A DNA stretch of 64,000 nucleotides, from assembly GCF_023065955.2 (NCBI RefSeq), contig NW_026622841.1:21635501-21699500 (forward strand), read 5' to 3'. The notes beneath the pieces are model-generated. The model did not search any database. It saw only the letters and a program-made list of their open reading frames with translations, and had not been told where the DNA came from. Of the stretch, positions 35,640 to 45,790 are shown piece by piece. Position 1 is the first letter of the stretch. Every line of letters starts with the position of its first letter. A program made the translations under genes and the position numbers. The DNA comes from Ursus arctos (Eukaryota; Chordata; Mammalia; Carnivora; Ursidae).

Positions 35640-35790
35640 GAGAGATTCAAACTTTAGTATCAAGATTCCTGCAGGGAAGCTATCTAAAATCCCATCCCCA
35701 GGTACACAGTCAGACCTGGGGTTGGGAATTTTTAACAAGCACTTTGGTATTCTGATGCAGGGGACCACGGACCATACTTCAAGAAATGCT
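35640..35790 (+). mobile_element. MER5A-type hAT relic
   Basis: agattcaaactttagtatca start, acctggggttgggaattttt..aacaagcac, attctgatgcaggggaccac and cttcaagaaatgct end. Divergent; the target duplication is not clear. Confidence 0.75.
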
Positions 35791-35794
35791 CATC

Positions 35795-36328
35795 TGGACC
35801 CTAGGCTTTTTAAGAATAAAGATAACGTGACCTCCTTGGTAATGTATCCCTAAGGAGCCCACACATCCTGGCAAGCACAGTCTGGACATTCTGAACAGTA
35901 ACATCACAGAGCTCAGCTTATTTCCTTAATTGTATGCCAGGTCTGGGCCTTGCTCTGTAGTCTGTTGCTCTTGACTTCCACCTCTAGACCACATTCTTCA
36001 ATCTATGTGACATCTTCACCTTGGTGCTTTGACTCAGCATTCCGTCCTCATCAAGAGGACAGATTCTTGTCCTGACCAAGGTCTGGGCCTGCCTCCTGTT
36101 TCAGGCACCTTTTCTCCATTTGGAAATGGCCTACCAGATAGTGGTCCATAAATTTCCTCTTGTTCTACTCAGCCCAACAAACCTTTTGCCCCTATTTACC
36201 TCCTGAGAGAGGTGCCGCTCAGCTTGCTTTAGCCTCAGAGACGTGACTTATACTAGTGGAATTATCTCTACTATGTCTGCTGCAGACGTTTGAATTATTT
36301 ATTGCATTATTATTTTTGAGGTCTACTC
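35795..36328. other. unidentified sequence, no gene
   Basis: Moderately GC-rich. Not recognised as a repeat, though the texture (long pyrimidine-rich stretches) would suit an old LTR or L2 body. Confidence 0.4.
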
Positions 36329-36330
36329 AC

Positions 36331-36512
36331 TTTTTAAAAAATCTTATTTATTTTTGAGAGACAGAGAAAGAGCACGAGTGGGGGTGAGGGGCAGAGGGAG
36401 AAGCAGACTCCCCGCTGAGCAGGGAGCCCAATACAGGACTCAATCCCAGGACCCTGGGATCATGACCTGAGCTGAAGGCAGACGCTTAACTGACGGACCC
36501 ACCTAGGTGCCC
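36331..36512 (-). mobile_element. carnivore tRNA-derived SINE (SINEC), older type
   Basis: Reverse copy: ttttaaaaaatcttatttat, gaggggcagagggagaagca, atcccaggaccctgggatca, then gacccacctaggtgccc. The flanks gaggtctactcactt (36318) and gaggtccaatcgctt (36513) are an imperfect target duplication. Confidence 0.94.
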
Positions 36513-36889
36513 GAGGTCCAATCGCTTCCACTATGTAAATATAGAGAAGAACTACACTCTCAGGAGACATTAGTGGTATTCTTGTATTTATTAGGGAACT
36601 AATGGCAGATGAATTTAAGATTTTTCTCTTCTTCCTTAACCTTGCGGTAATGTGACTGCTACCTTGTGTAGTATTTAACGAATAAAACGAAGAAAAACTT
36701 GGACAAGTCTGTTCAGCCTCTGACAATCTTTTCGTTTTTAAAGAACTTTTCGGTCATGAACTAAAAACAGTATCTGACCTTTGTTTTGTTCATATGTCCT
36801 TAATCAGTTTTCTCGAGTCCTGTAAAACCTAGGAGGGAAGAACTAAGGATAGAAGAAGCAGACACGGATGCTTGTTCCCCAGAAAGCCC

Positions 36890-37200
36890 TTTCTTTACCT
36901 TTCAAAGACCTGCCCCCACACCACCAGTTCAGTTCTGCTTCGCAGTGTGGCAACACCAGTCTCCCTAACCACCAGCCTCCGCGTTCTCCCTGTTCTCATC
37001 CGTCTCCCCCTTTGTGCTTCCTCCGGTGTCTGCACTAACGAGGCTGCCTCGCACTCAGCAACCATTTATAAGGACGTCACTCCGCTCTGGATTACAAACG
37101 CTGTGTGGACCAAGTCCCTGCTGCCTTTGATTTGGCGCACCACGTAAGGCTGGCACGGTGTCTTGCTTATGGTACGTTCTCCATAACTGTGTGTCAAATG
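36890..37200 (+). repeat. possible L2 relic (3' end)
   Basis: The right end, gctggcacggtgtcttgctt..atggtacgttctccataact, resembles the L2/MIR tail. The CT-rich left part (cctgttctcatccgtctccc) suits L2. Divergent, so tentative. Confidence 0.35.
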
Positions 37201-39650
37201 GAAACTAGCATTGGCTTTTTGTACTTTGCTTATCATTTCTCCCTTGGAGCTCAGAATACATCACAGGAGATGGATGCTTTCCAGAGATTCTCACCACTTC
37301 TGAAATCAGAGGCACTGTGCCACACTGAAATACAACTTCCTCAAGCCATCACATATTCTAATTGGTAACAGCCAGGCACCTTATGCTTTTTATGCCAGAT
37401 GGAATGATATTTGACAAAATATCCGAAAAGGTTATAAAGGGTCCAGATGGCTTGTAACAGGGCTGTAAACAACCTGACATGTTCACAAAGGTATAAAAAT
37501 ATGTCATTTTTTAAAACCTGTGCAATGATAACGGAAAAACCTCAGAAATTCTGGCAATGTCAGATAAAGCATTCGGGGAAGCCCTTGTCAGTCTTTCAGC
37601 ATATGTAGAATGTAGACTCACAGATTTTATTTCTCTCCCCACACTTCTGAAATTGCATTTATAATTCATAGCTAGAACTAACGAAAAGACGAATTTCTTG
37701 GTGTATAATCCTCGGCAATTGCAGAAACATGCCAACTAGTTTTCCCTGTCTCTTGCAGTCCAAGATTGTGTTAGAGAGAAGCATAAACCAATTAAATGTC
37801 AGGAGCAATTAACTTCTGCATTTTTCACGCAACACAGAATGAGAAAATTTTATAGTGTTCCTATAATTAAAGTTAATAAAAATGAATACAGAATTCCCCA
37901 AAGGCCTATAAGTCATGCAGGTTCCTATGACCACAACATACAAATATTCTGTACCTTTCAAGACTCTCCTGGCTTCACTGAAAATATCAAGGGGACTGGG
38001 TCTCTTGTTTTTCACAACTACCTATGCAATTAATCCACCACTCTGTTCTCCTGCTAAAGACAATGAGAGGGGAATCCTGCTGGACTCATGAGAGGGGGAG
38101 CAGCACTGGCCCACCTGCTCTGGCCACTCCAGAGCCAGGAAGGCAGAGAGAAGTCTATGCCCACTGACAGCAAGCCAGTGGGATGGGGAGTAAACAGGAT
38201 TAAGAGCCAATGAAAGACTAAGAGTCAAGGAGAAGAGAAGTCATATTCAAGTCTCACTCCAAAACCATTTCAAGACAGAGGTAAGGATTTAAAAACAAAG
38301 ATGGATTGCATTGTCAGTATCTTCAAGTATCTAAGAGACAAAAGGTATGTGAAACACAAGTGGCTATTTTTAAGCACAGAGATGCCCGTGTGTGTAATGA
38401 CAAATCATTCTATTCAGGGAGCATCTTCCTACCGAACAGTATGTATGTCTGTACATAAACATCCTTTGCTTTGTACATAATTATAACGGTGAAGAATACT
38501 GTTCTAAAGAGAAAAGATACTGAAACTTGCAAACACTTTGCTCAGATTCTCACCAAAACCAGCTACTACAAATGTTCAAGTCCAAAAGTGTGCCTGTGAT
38601 CTGTACTATCATGTTATAAAGGAGTAAGTGTATTTTTTTCCTTTGAGGTGGATTAAGTAAACCTTCAAATAGAGCTAAATAGACTAAATTTTGTTAGAAT
38701 AATAAAAATATATGTTTGTTAGATTTAAAATAACCAAAGCTATCAGAACAGAGGATTAATAGAGAGTTACAAAAAATTACCCACATGCTAAGAAATAACT
38801 TTTACCATCTGATGGAATAATCCCCTCTATACCTATTTTCAATCAGAAGAGTTAATAAATAGATGATAAATACAAAGAAAGAAGAAAAAGACCAAAGCAA
38901 TTTAACAAACTATAATCATATCATACATGTTCTTCATATTGTGTCTTAATCATTTAGACATGGTTATAGAAAACATAAAAATCTAGTTTGCACTGAAGTA
39001 AGTACAGGCTATTTTCTTACTCTTTCTAGTATAAACATCCAGGCTAGAAATAACCTCTTAAAAATTATAAAGTTGGAGGTTGCATATTTCTTAGAGTAAG
39101 ATATTTAATAAACATTTTTGGGTTCTCTCCCATTTCTTTAGTAACCACCCGGGTATTGTGAATATACCATTTTAAAGCTGAGAAACAAAGGCAAAGATCT
39201 TTCTGGAAAAAAATTATAGGTCTCTGAACAAACTCAACTTTTCTGCCAGATTAACTGAGGGGTAACAGAGATGATAAAAGTCAAATAACACAATCTAGGT
39301 AAAGCCAATCAATTATAGGGCTTATTCAAAAGTAAGTTTAATTGTGCATAAATGCATTGTAATACTCCTATTCTATTTAGTTAAACCTGGATGAATCAGT
39401 TCTTCTAAAACTATTTGTGACACGTTGTACTCCTGGACACACTGTTCCACAGAAAAAGGGACATGAAGTTATCATCTGTTAAGTGCAAAAGGAAAAAAAA
39501 ATATTACGCTGAAGAAATACATGGTAAAGGTTATGAAGAATAATTTCAGTCAACAAAGTCTATCGAAGGAGCGTGAAGAGTTTAGGAGTGAGGCAGAAAG
39601 CAGGAGATGCCATCCGTATGGGAAAGTTAGAAAATTTAACTTTAGAACCA
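37200..39650. other. unique sequence, no gene
   Basis: No coding region found. Short frames at 37511-38228 lie on both strands. 37740-37860 is repeat-free with caattaa motifs. 38600-39500 is strongly AT-rich. Confidence 0.5.
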
Positions 39651-39653
39651 TGC

Positions 39654-39828
39654 AGTACTCAGAGATGAAGCGCTTGAGGTACAGTGCTTGGTTCTGTCCG
39701 AATATAAAAAATGAGATCCTGATTTGTTTTTAACCCTTATAGCAGATATCAGTTCTGAAATAAAATTAGCTTTTGGAAGTGATCTTAAAATTTTGGCTTT
39801 TCATCAAATTTTAGTTGTATATTTGTTA
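39654..39828 (+). repeat. dispersed direct repeat, copy A (175 bp)
   Basis: Matches copy B at 41492-41666 base for base over 175 positions, with 16 substitutions by my count (about 91% identity) and no gaps. Similarity stops abruptly on both sides. Shared landmarks: tgcttggttctgtccgaata, ccttatagcagatat and gttctgaaataaaattagct. Confidence 0.93.
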
Positions 39829-39938
39829 AAACATGCCTGTATTAGTATGTGTTTATATATGTGTTTGTATACAAGAGATATTTTTTCCATCTCATCCAAA
39901 TTATTAGATCAGCATTTATCATAGTATATTTTACTTTT

Positions 39939-40142
39939 TTTTTAAATAAAGAATTATTTATTTATTTTAGAGAGACAGAGAGAGTGTGTGAGCAAGGGGA
40001 GGGGCAGAGAGAGAGGGAGAATCTCAAGCAGTCTCCCCGCTAGGTGCAGAGTCCCACACAGCTTAATCCCACAACCTAAGATCATGACCTGAGCTGAAAT
40101 CAGGAGTTGGACGTGCAATGAACCGAGCCACCCAGGCGCCCC
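39939..40142 (-). mobile_element. carnivore tRNA-derived SINE (SINEC)
   Basis: Reverse copy with taaagaattatttatttatt, agcaaggggaggggcagaga, tcatgacctgagctgaaatc and gccacccaggcgcccc. A perfect 16-bp duplication, agtatattttactttt, flanks it (39923-39938 and 40143-40158). Its sequence is of the older body type. Confidence 0.97.
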
Positions 40143-40189
40143 AGTATATTTTACTTTTAAAAAGATCTTCCTTCCATATTGTTTAATTT

Positions 40190-40285
40190 TTGAAGTCAGG
40201 GAATACATCTTATTCACCCTATATCCCCCAAGTAACAGGGTACACTGCAGATGATAGACATGTAATGAAAGATTACTAAACAAAT
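40190..40285 (+). repeat. L2 tail relic
   Basis: tttgaagtcagggaatacat, cttattcaccctatatcccc and caagtaacagggtacactgc follow the L2 3' end order. Confidence 0.65.
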
Positions 40286-40469
40286 TAGCATATAAATAAA
40301 TACACATACCTATACAAACACACAATCATAGACACACTTAACATGTATCTACTTATTTAGGTACATATCAGTGTAATCATACTCACTTACACTTATTTAG
40401 GTATATATAAGTGCCATTATGCATTACAGTATAAGTGCTATTAGAGTACAAGAGCTTGACGTGCACAAA

Positions 40470-40620
40470 AGAGAAAGTACTTCAAAGAAGTAGTATTTGA
40501 GTTGGATCTTGAAATATAAGTAAGACTTTAACAGACACAGAGGTAGCAGGAGGTAATCCCAAGCTACTGGGACCCTTTGAGCAAATGCTGAGTGCATAAT
40601 TATTTAGGGCCTGATATGGC
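40470..40620 (-). repeat. L2 relic
   Basis: Reverse L2 segment: gtatttgagttggatcttga, aatataagtaagactttaac, gagcaaatgctgagtgcata. Divergent. Confidence 0.55.
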
Positions 40621-40699
40621 TACAGAATTAGTATTCAATTGTTCATGGGTTATCAATGAGTTGGACAGGTAAGCCTAATATTCTAAGCTTTTTTCATAT

Positions 40700-40875
40700 T
40701 AATCTATTTAGTTTCACAAAATTCCCATCAGGATGGTGAGCTATTACTCCCATTTGACAGGTGGAGACACAGGTGCCCAGAAAGTTGCCTGTGGTCATTT
40801 AACTAGTATGTAGAAGAACCCGAATTCAAAACTAGGTGATCTGATGCTAGATCCATGATATTAAGTACTTGGCTA
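40700..40875 (-). repeat. MIR SINE relic
   Basis: Reverse MIR: actcccatttgacaggtgga..gacacaggtgcccag, tggtcatttaactagtatgt and aacccgaattcaaaactagg. Confidence 0.9.
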
Positions 40876-40879
40876 ATCA

Positions 40880-41490
40880 TTATGAATAAATGAAAGAACG
40901 AAAGCTCCCACAGCTACTGAACAAAGCCAAAGACAACATCAAGCCAGTAGGCGGACTCCACCTTAAATTAACTCTTATGTGAGAGAAAGTGTCCAAATAC
41001 CAGGTACATTTCCCCATTAACAAGAACGAGAAGCCAGTCAAGGCTCTACTCTTTGGTCCAGAGAGCACTGATTGCCCAGGTAATGACAGTTTCAGGGTAA
41101 CTTGCTTTCATTTCATGCAGGGTCCAACATCCTGTATCCGTGTCAGAGCTGAGCCAGGCTGTCTTCACCCAGAACCAACTACTCAGAAACAAAGAAGGGA
41201 CAGCATTTGGGAAACTTCCTGAGAGGTGCCATGTTCTTCCACTGTTTCGGTGCAGAGAGACAAAAAAATTGAAAGAGAGCAAAGGGGGACGTCCTGAGGA
41301 GATCCATGGGAATTCCCTTAATGAAAACCTTGAATGAAATCCTTGAACACTGCCAACAAAACATGATAAATATTCAAAGTCTTATAAAGGAAATTTTATA
41401 CTTAGAATATAGGAAAAATTATAAGTGAGGGGTGGGGTAAAGTTGATCAGGAACATCACATACAATTTCCAAAATAGCCTAGGACTATAT
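40880..41490. other. unique sequence with many overlapping short frames
   Basis: Open frames on both strands (62-78 codons) overlap; none has a recognisable motif. Confidence 0.45.
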
Positions 41491-41491
41491 G

Positions 41492-41666
41492 AGTACTCAG
41501 AGATGAGAAGCTTGAGACACAGTGCTTGGTTCTGTCCGAATATAAAAAAGGAGATCATGATATGTTTTTAATCCTTATAGCAGATATTGGTTCTGAAATA
41601 AAATTAGCTGTTGGAAGTTATCTTAAAATTTTGGCTTCTCATCAAATTTCAGTTGTGTATTTGTTA
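41492..41666 (+). repeat. dispersed direct repeat, copy B (175 bp)
   Basis: Same orientation as copy A, starting 1,838 bases later. Sequence outside the 175 bases does not match copy A's flanks, so the duplicated unit is sharply bounded. No SINE- or LINE-like end is seen. It could be two copies of an unrecognised interspersed repeat or a local duplication. Confidence 0.93.
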
Positions 41667-41999
41667 TACACATACACATATAACCATATAGCCTAGAACC
41701 AGCCAAAATAATGCAATTTAAATAGTCGTAGGGGCTTTAGTGAGAATTAGGACTGCGACTTCTTCTGCTGTCTATACCAAAATTTCACTGCATTCTCTAT
41801 CCAACTGAGCATTTGCTCTATCATCCAATGTTAAATATTGAATTTCACTGCATTCCATTTTGATCCTACTCATATGCTTATGTTACCACAGAATAATGTT
41901 CCATTTTGCATGTGTGTATTTTGATTGCTCCAACCAACTATCTAGTGTTGTGAGTTTCTCGAAGTCAAAGATGAATGAATATAATGTCTCAACATAAGT

Positions 42000-42150
42000 A
42001 TAGACTTTTGATTTGGATGGAGCTGGGTTTCCTCAAACCCGTTGCACTCCTATTTGTGAGATTTCAGGCAAGGTACTCTGATCCTTGCTGAACCTGTTTT
42101 CTTAGCCACAGAATGGGAATGATAGCAACTACCCTTCATGATAGCAATGT
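42000..42150 (+). repeat. MIR SINE relic
   Basis: gagatttcaggcaaggtact..ctgatcc, cttagccacagaatgggaat and gatagcaactacccttcatg mark a forward MIR. Confidence 0.82.
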
Positions 42151-42184
42151 AGGGACAAAAGACTCAAGCTTTTAATGCATTTTT

Positions 42185-42790
42185 TTCAAATAGGCTTTAT
42201 TTTATAAGAGAAGTTTTAGGGTCATAGCAAAATAGAGTGAAGGGTACAGAGATTTCCCATATACCTCCTGCCCCCGTTCATGCATTGCCTTCCCCATTAT
42301 CAAGATCCCCCACCAGAGTGGTACATTTGTTACAACTAATGAACTTAACAACACATCGTTGTCACCCAAAGTCCATAGTTTACCTTAGGGTTCATTCTTA
42401 GTGTTACAGATTCTATGAGTGTGAACATATTTATAATGATATGCATCTACTATTACAGTATCATACAGAAGAGCTGCACGATCCTAAAAGTCTTCTGTGC
42501 TCTGCCTTTTCATCCCTCTCCCCAGTCCCTATCCCCTGACAACCACTGATCTTATTACAGTCTCCACTGTTTTGCCATTTCCAGAATTTCACATAGTTGG
42601 CAAGATACAGCGTGTAACCTTTCAGATTGGCTTCTTTCAGTTAGTAATACGCATTTAAGTTTCCTCGTGTCTCTTCATGGTTGATAGCTCATTTCTTTTG
42701 GTGCTGAATAATACTTTGTTGTCTGGATGAACCAGTTTATTTACCCATCCATCTGCTAAAGGTCACCTTGGTCTTCAAGAGTTTGGCGAT
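42185..42790 (-). repeat. LINE-1 3' UTR relic (L1M-type)
   Basis: Reads in reverse from the L1 3' end: gttttagggtcatagcaaaa, gggtacagagatttcccata, cccaccagagtggtacattt, ttgtcacccaaagtccatag, ccctgacaaccactgatctt, agattggcttctttcagtta, gctgaataatactttgttgt and acccatccatctgctaaagg. This is the well-known 3' segment of older mammalian L1 families; L1 sense is on the minus strand. No ORF2 coding remains. Confidence 0.83.
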
Positions 42791-43009
42791 TAATACATTT
42801 TTTGAGGGGAGAAAAAAGATTCTGAAGGGAGTAGTTTTCAGGTATTCCACCATCCTCGACTTCACAAAGGTGTAGCATTACAGAGCTGAGCTTTCTGACT
42901 AACTGGGATGCTTTGATAATGCTTCCATAATCTGTTGAACTCTCTCTAGTCACCCAATACTAAGAGAGTCACCATGGTATACCCTTAAAAGAGTAATAGT
43001 ATCTAGAGA

Positions 43010-43145
43010 TTAAGGTTCCACTTTTGAGCCACTGAATCACCTCAGTCCCCTTTATGGAATTTCCCTACCTTTCATGTTCTCCAACTATAAAATAAAAAGA
43101 ATGATGCCTATCCATCCACCCTCAAGATGTCTTACTGATGATCAG
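43010..43145 (+). repeat. possible MIR relic
   Basis: cacttttgagccactgaatc..acctcagtccc and caactataaaataaaaagaa..tgatgcctatc resemble a diverged forward MIR. Confidence 0.45.
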
Positions 43146-43319
43146 TAATAATATTAGTAATTACTCACATTTGAATTGTTTGTTAGCCTTTTTGTATATA
43201 GTACTGTACTCTCATATTACCACTGTGAAAAAGACTTTCTATCTAGTAACTATTAGTCAAAAACCTGAAAAATATCTCATGAATTAGATTCTTCTTTGTT
43301 TCAACATGTCACTGTTCAA

Positions 43320-43430
43320 TCTCTAATGGATTTCTAAAGGTCACCCAGCAGGCAAGAGGCATCATTGGGACATGGACCCAGGCCACTGGCTCTAAATCCA
43401 ATGTGCTTTCAACCATGGCAGGTGGCCTTT
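43320..43430 (-). repeat. possible MIR relic
   Basis: aaaggtcacccagcaggcaa, catggacccaggccactggc and caatgtgctttcaaccatgg look like a reverse MIR core. Confidence 0.55.
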
Positions 43431-45140
43431 CAAAGGGGAATAATAAATATGGAAGAATCAGATTGAAGTACATGAAATCCCGTTTTGTAAGAGAAAACAG
43501 TTGCATATCAGCAACTTCATATGGTTCAACTTAATACTTCACCAACGTATAAAGGTTTATACATATACAAGCTGTTGTGCCAAATTGTGGCCGATTAGCA
43601 TCATCTCCAGACCACTCTTAAAATGGAATCAATTGCCTTTGAATAGCCTCTCCACTTACAATTACATGCACCATATTGTTACTTGCCAACATGTGCATTT
43701 GCTCTTATGTAGTTATAGGTGCAATGCAAATAAAATACACAATACCTTCCAACAGCCCGGGAAATGTGCAAACTGCTGTTGTAAGCAGACGGCTTTTTAC
43801 TGGCACTCTTTCCTGCAACGAGGAACCAAAACACTCCTCTCTGTAACAAGAAGTACTTTGTGCCAAAGACTCAGAATTGTCTTTGGTGACATACCTCAAG
43901 ACATTCATTCGACCTTGATGAACAAAGGTAGGCTGCTTTTAGATCTATCTCATAAGGGTGGCATGAGCCTTAAATTTCAACCTAATAAAAGCAAATACCA
44001 GTCCCCACACCCTCCAAAATAATGTTTTCTACCTTTAGAAGAAAACTTACAAGCTTCAAATGAAAAGATTCTTAACAGAACCATTTACAACTCCATTACA
44101 AAATGCATAATCTTTTGGGAAATACAGGGAAATACAATACTTGTTAAAATGATCAATTAGGCTGCAGAATGCTTGGAGTATGAAATTAAATTTTTGCTAG
44201 GACCATATGACATAGTAAATCCAGAATTCTCTGGGAACTCTAGATGCCTGATGCTTCAAAAGAAATATTAAATAACAAGCTACACATCCAAACATCAATG
44301 TGCAGTCAACTTTTTCATCTGAACTGAGTGTCTGAGAACCTGGGGTGTAATTATATACAAATTAATTTGCAAGCCCCAGTTGTTTTATGGTCCACATCAG
44401 AAATTCTCATTGCCAATAGGGGCTCATAAAAATATATCTCATAGTTCTAAGATGAAATTCAAAATTTATAATTTCAGTTCATAATTCTTCATGCATTCTG
44501 AATTCTGCATTTGTTGTTGTAGATACTCCCTGTGAAAATTCAATGAAAAATTTCTCTTTTAAGACTTTCCCCCAGGAAAAAAATGAAAAACGAGAATTAA
44601 AATATATTAAAATATATTCTTACTACTTTTCTATATAAACAACTGACATTGAATCTAACCCTATTCAGATGTAAAAAAAAATGAATCTCTGAATTTTGGA
44701 TTCCTAGACCATCTGAACTATATGCATAATATGTTTGTATATTACTTAGAATATCATATACAGTATGTGGTTATATGATTTATAATAAACACTAGGTGGT
44801 TTACATACTTTTCACAAATTTATTAGATAAACAATATATTTTAGTAAGACAGAAAACTTATTAATATTTATTCCTCAAAGAAACAGTAAAGATTTACAAG
44901 TAGATACAAAATTTGCCTAAATGAGTCCTTTAGATTTAAAATCCTTTTAATTTATCTCATTGCTTTCCCAATATGGACTCCACAGAAACGTAGGCCATGA
45001 GTAAACTTGACTGAAAAAATATGGAAAGAAAAGCTGTACACAGGATATGCTACTAGGTTAGAAACAAAGAACATTCTGTTCTAGAAATGTTTTATGTTCT
45101 GACTTTGGAGAAAATGTTTAAATGTCTGCTTTCACACATA
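43430..45140. other. AT-rich unique sequence, no gene
   Basis: The 173-codon plus-strand frame 43501-44022 has no domain, no signal peptide and ordinary AT-rich composition. A donor-like aacaaaggtaggct lies at 43921-43934, but no exon is supported. The rest is AT-rich and unrecognised. Confidence 0.45.
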
Positions 45141-45144
45141 ACCA

Positions 45145-45310
45145 TCCATTCATTCATTCATTCATTCATTCAATAAGGTGCATCTTGAACATGTACAGAC
45201 TGACAGGAAATGATGGGAGAATGCCAAAAGAAAAGGAGTTTCTGTCCTGAAGAGTTCTTTTTCTCAATCTAATTGAAAGAGAACATAAAAACTGAAATAA
45301 TGAAAGAACA
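45145..45310 (-). repeat. L2 relic with (CATT)n tail
   Basis: Six CATT units (45148-45171) form the L2 terminal repeat, followed in reverse order by gaacatgtacagactgacag, ggagtttctgtcctgaagag and gaacataaaaactgaaataa, as in the L2 3' end. Confidence 0.75.
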
Positions 45311-45450
45311 TTTTTTGTTTCAAGACGATCTTACAAATAAGGGCGTGGATGTTTGGAGATACCAGAAAATCAACATCAAGGAAATAACTAGAGTATGATC
45401 AGTTTCTTGGTAGATTTCGACATGGGTCTTGAAGACCAAGGTCTCTTTTT

Positions 45451-45790
45451 GACTTAGACAACCCATAATAGACCTTTTGCACATTTATCTCTTATCAGAT
45501 TCATAATCTCCACATCACTCCCATTCTTCATTTTACTATGTTTCTAGTAAAACTATCTCATATTTAGCTCAGGAAAGCTCTTCATTTTCAAAGTCAAGGT
45601 GTAAAGCTTCTTTTAACCCTGACTTAGACAACCCATAATAGACCTTTTGCAATTTATCTCTTATCAGATTCATATTCTCCACATCACTCCCATTCTTCAT
45701 TTTACTATGTTTCTAGTAAAACTATCTCATATTTAGCTCAAGGAAAGCTCTTCATTTTCAAAGTCAAGGTGTAAAGCTTCTTTTAACCCT
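45451..45790 (+). repeat. 170-bp tandem duplication, two copies
   Basis: Copy 1 is 45451-45620 and copy 2 is 45621-45790, directly abutting. Both begin gacttagacaacccataata and end agcttcttttaaccct. Only three differences are visible: a 1-base gap (gcacattt or gcaattt), one substitution (cataatc or catattc) and a 1-base gap (ctcagg or ctcaagg), giving about 98% identity. No known repeat family is recognised in the unit. Confidence 0.97.

Noticed and set aside
43501..44022. 173-codon plus-strand frame
   Set aside because: No domain or protein-like composition, and no convincing splice structure; a donor-like site alone is not enough.
45148..45171. CRISPR-like or regulatory CATT array
   Set aside because: The CATT units are the terminal simple repeat of an L2 element.
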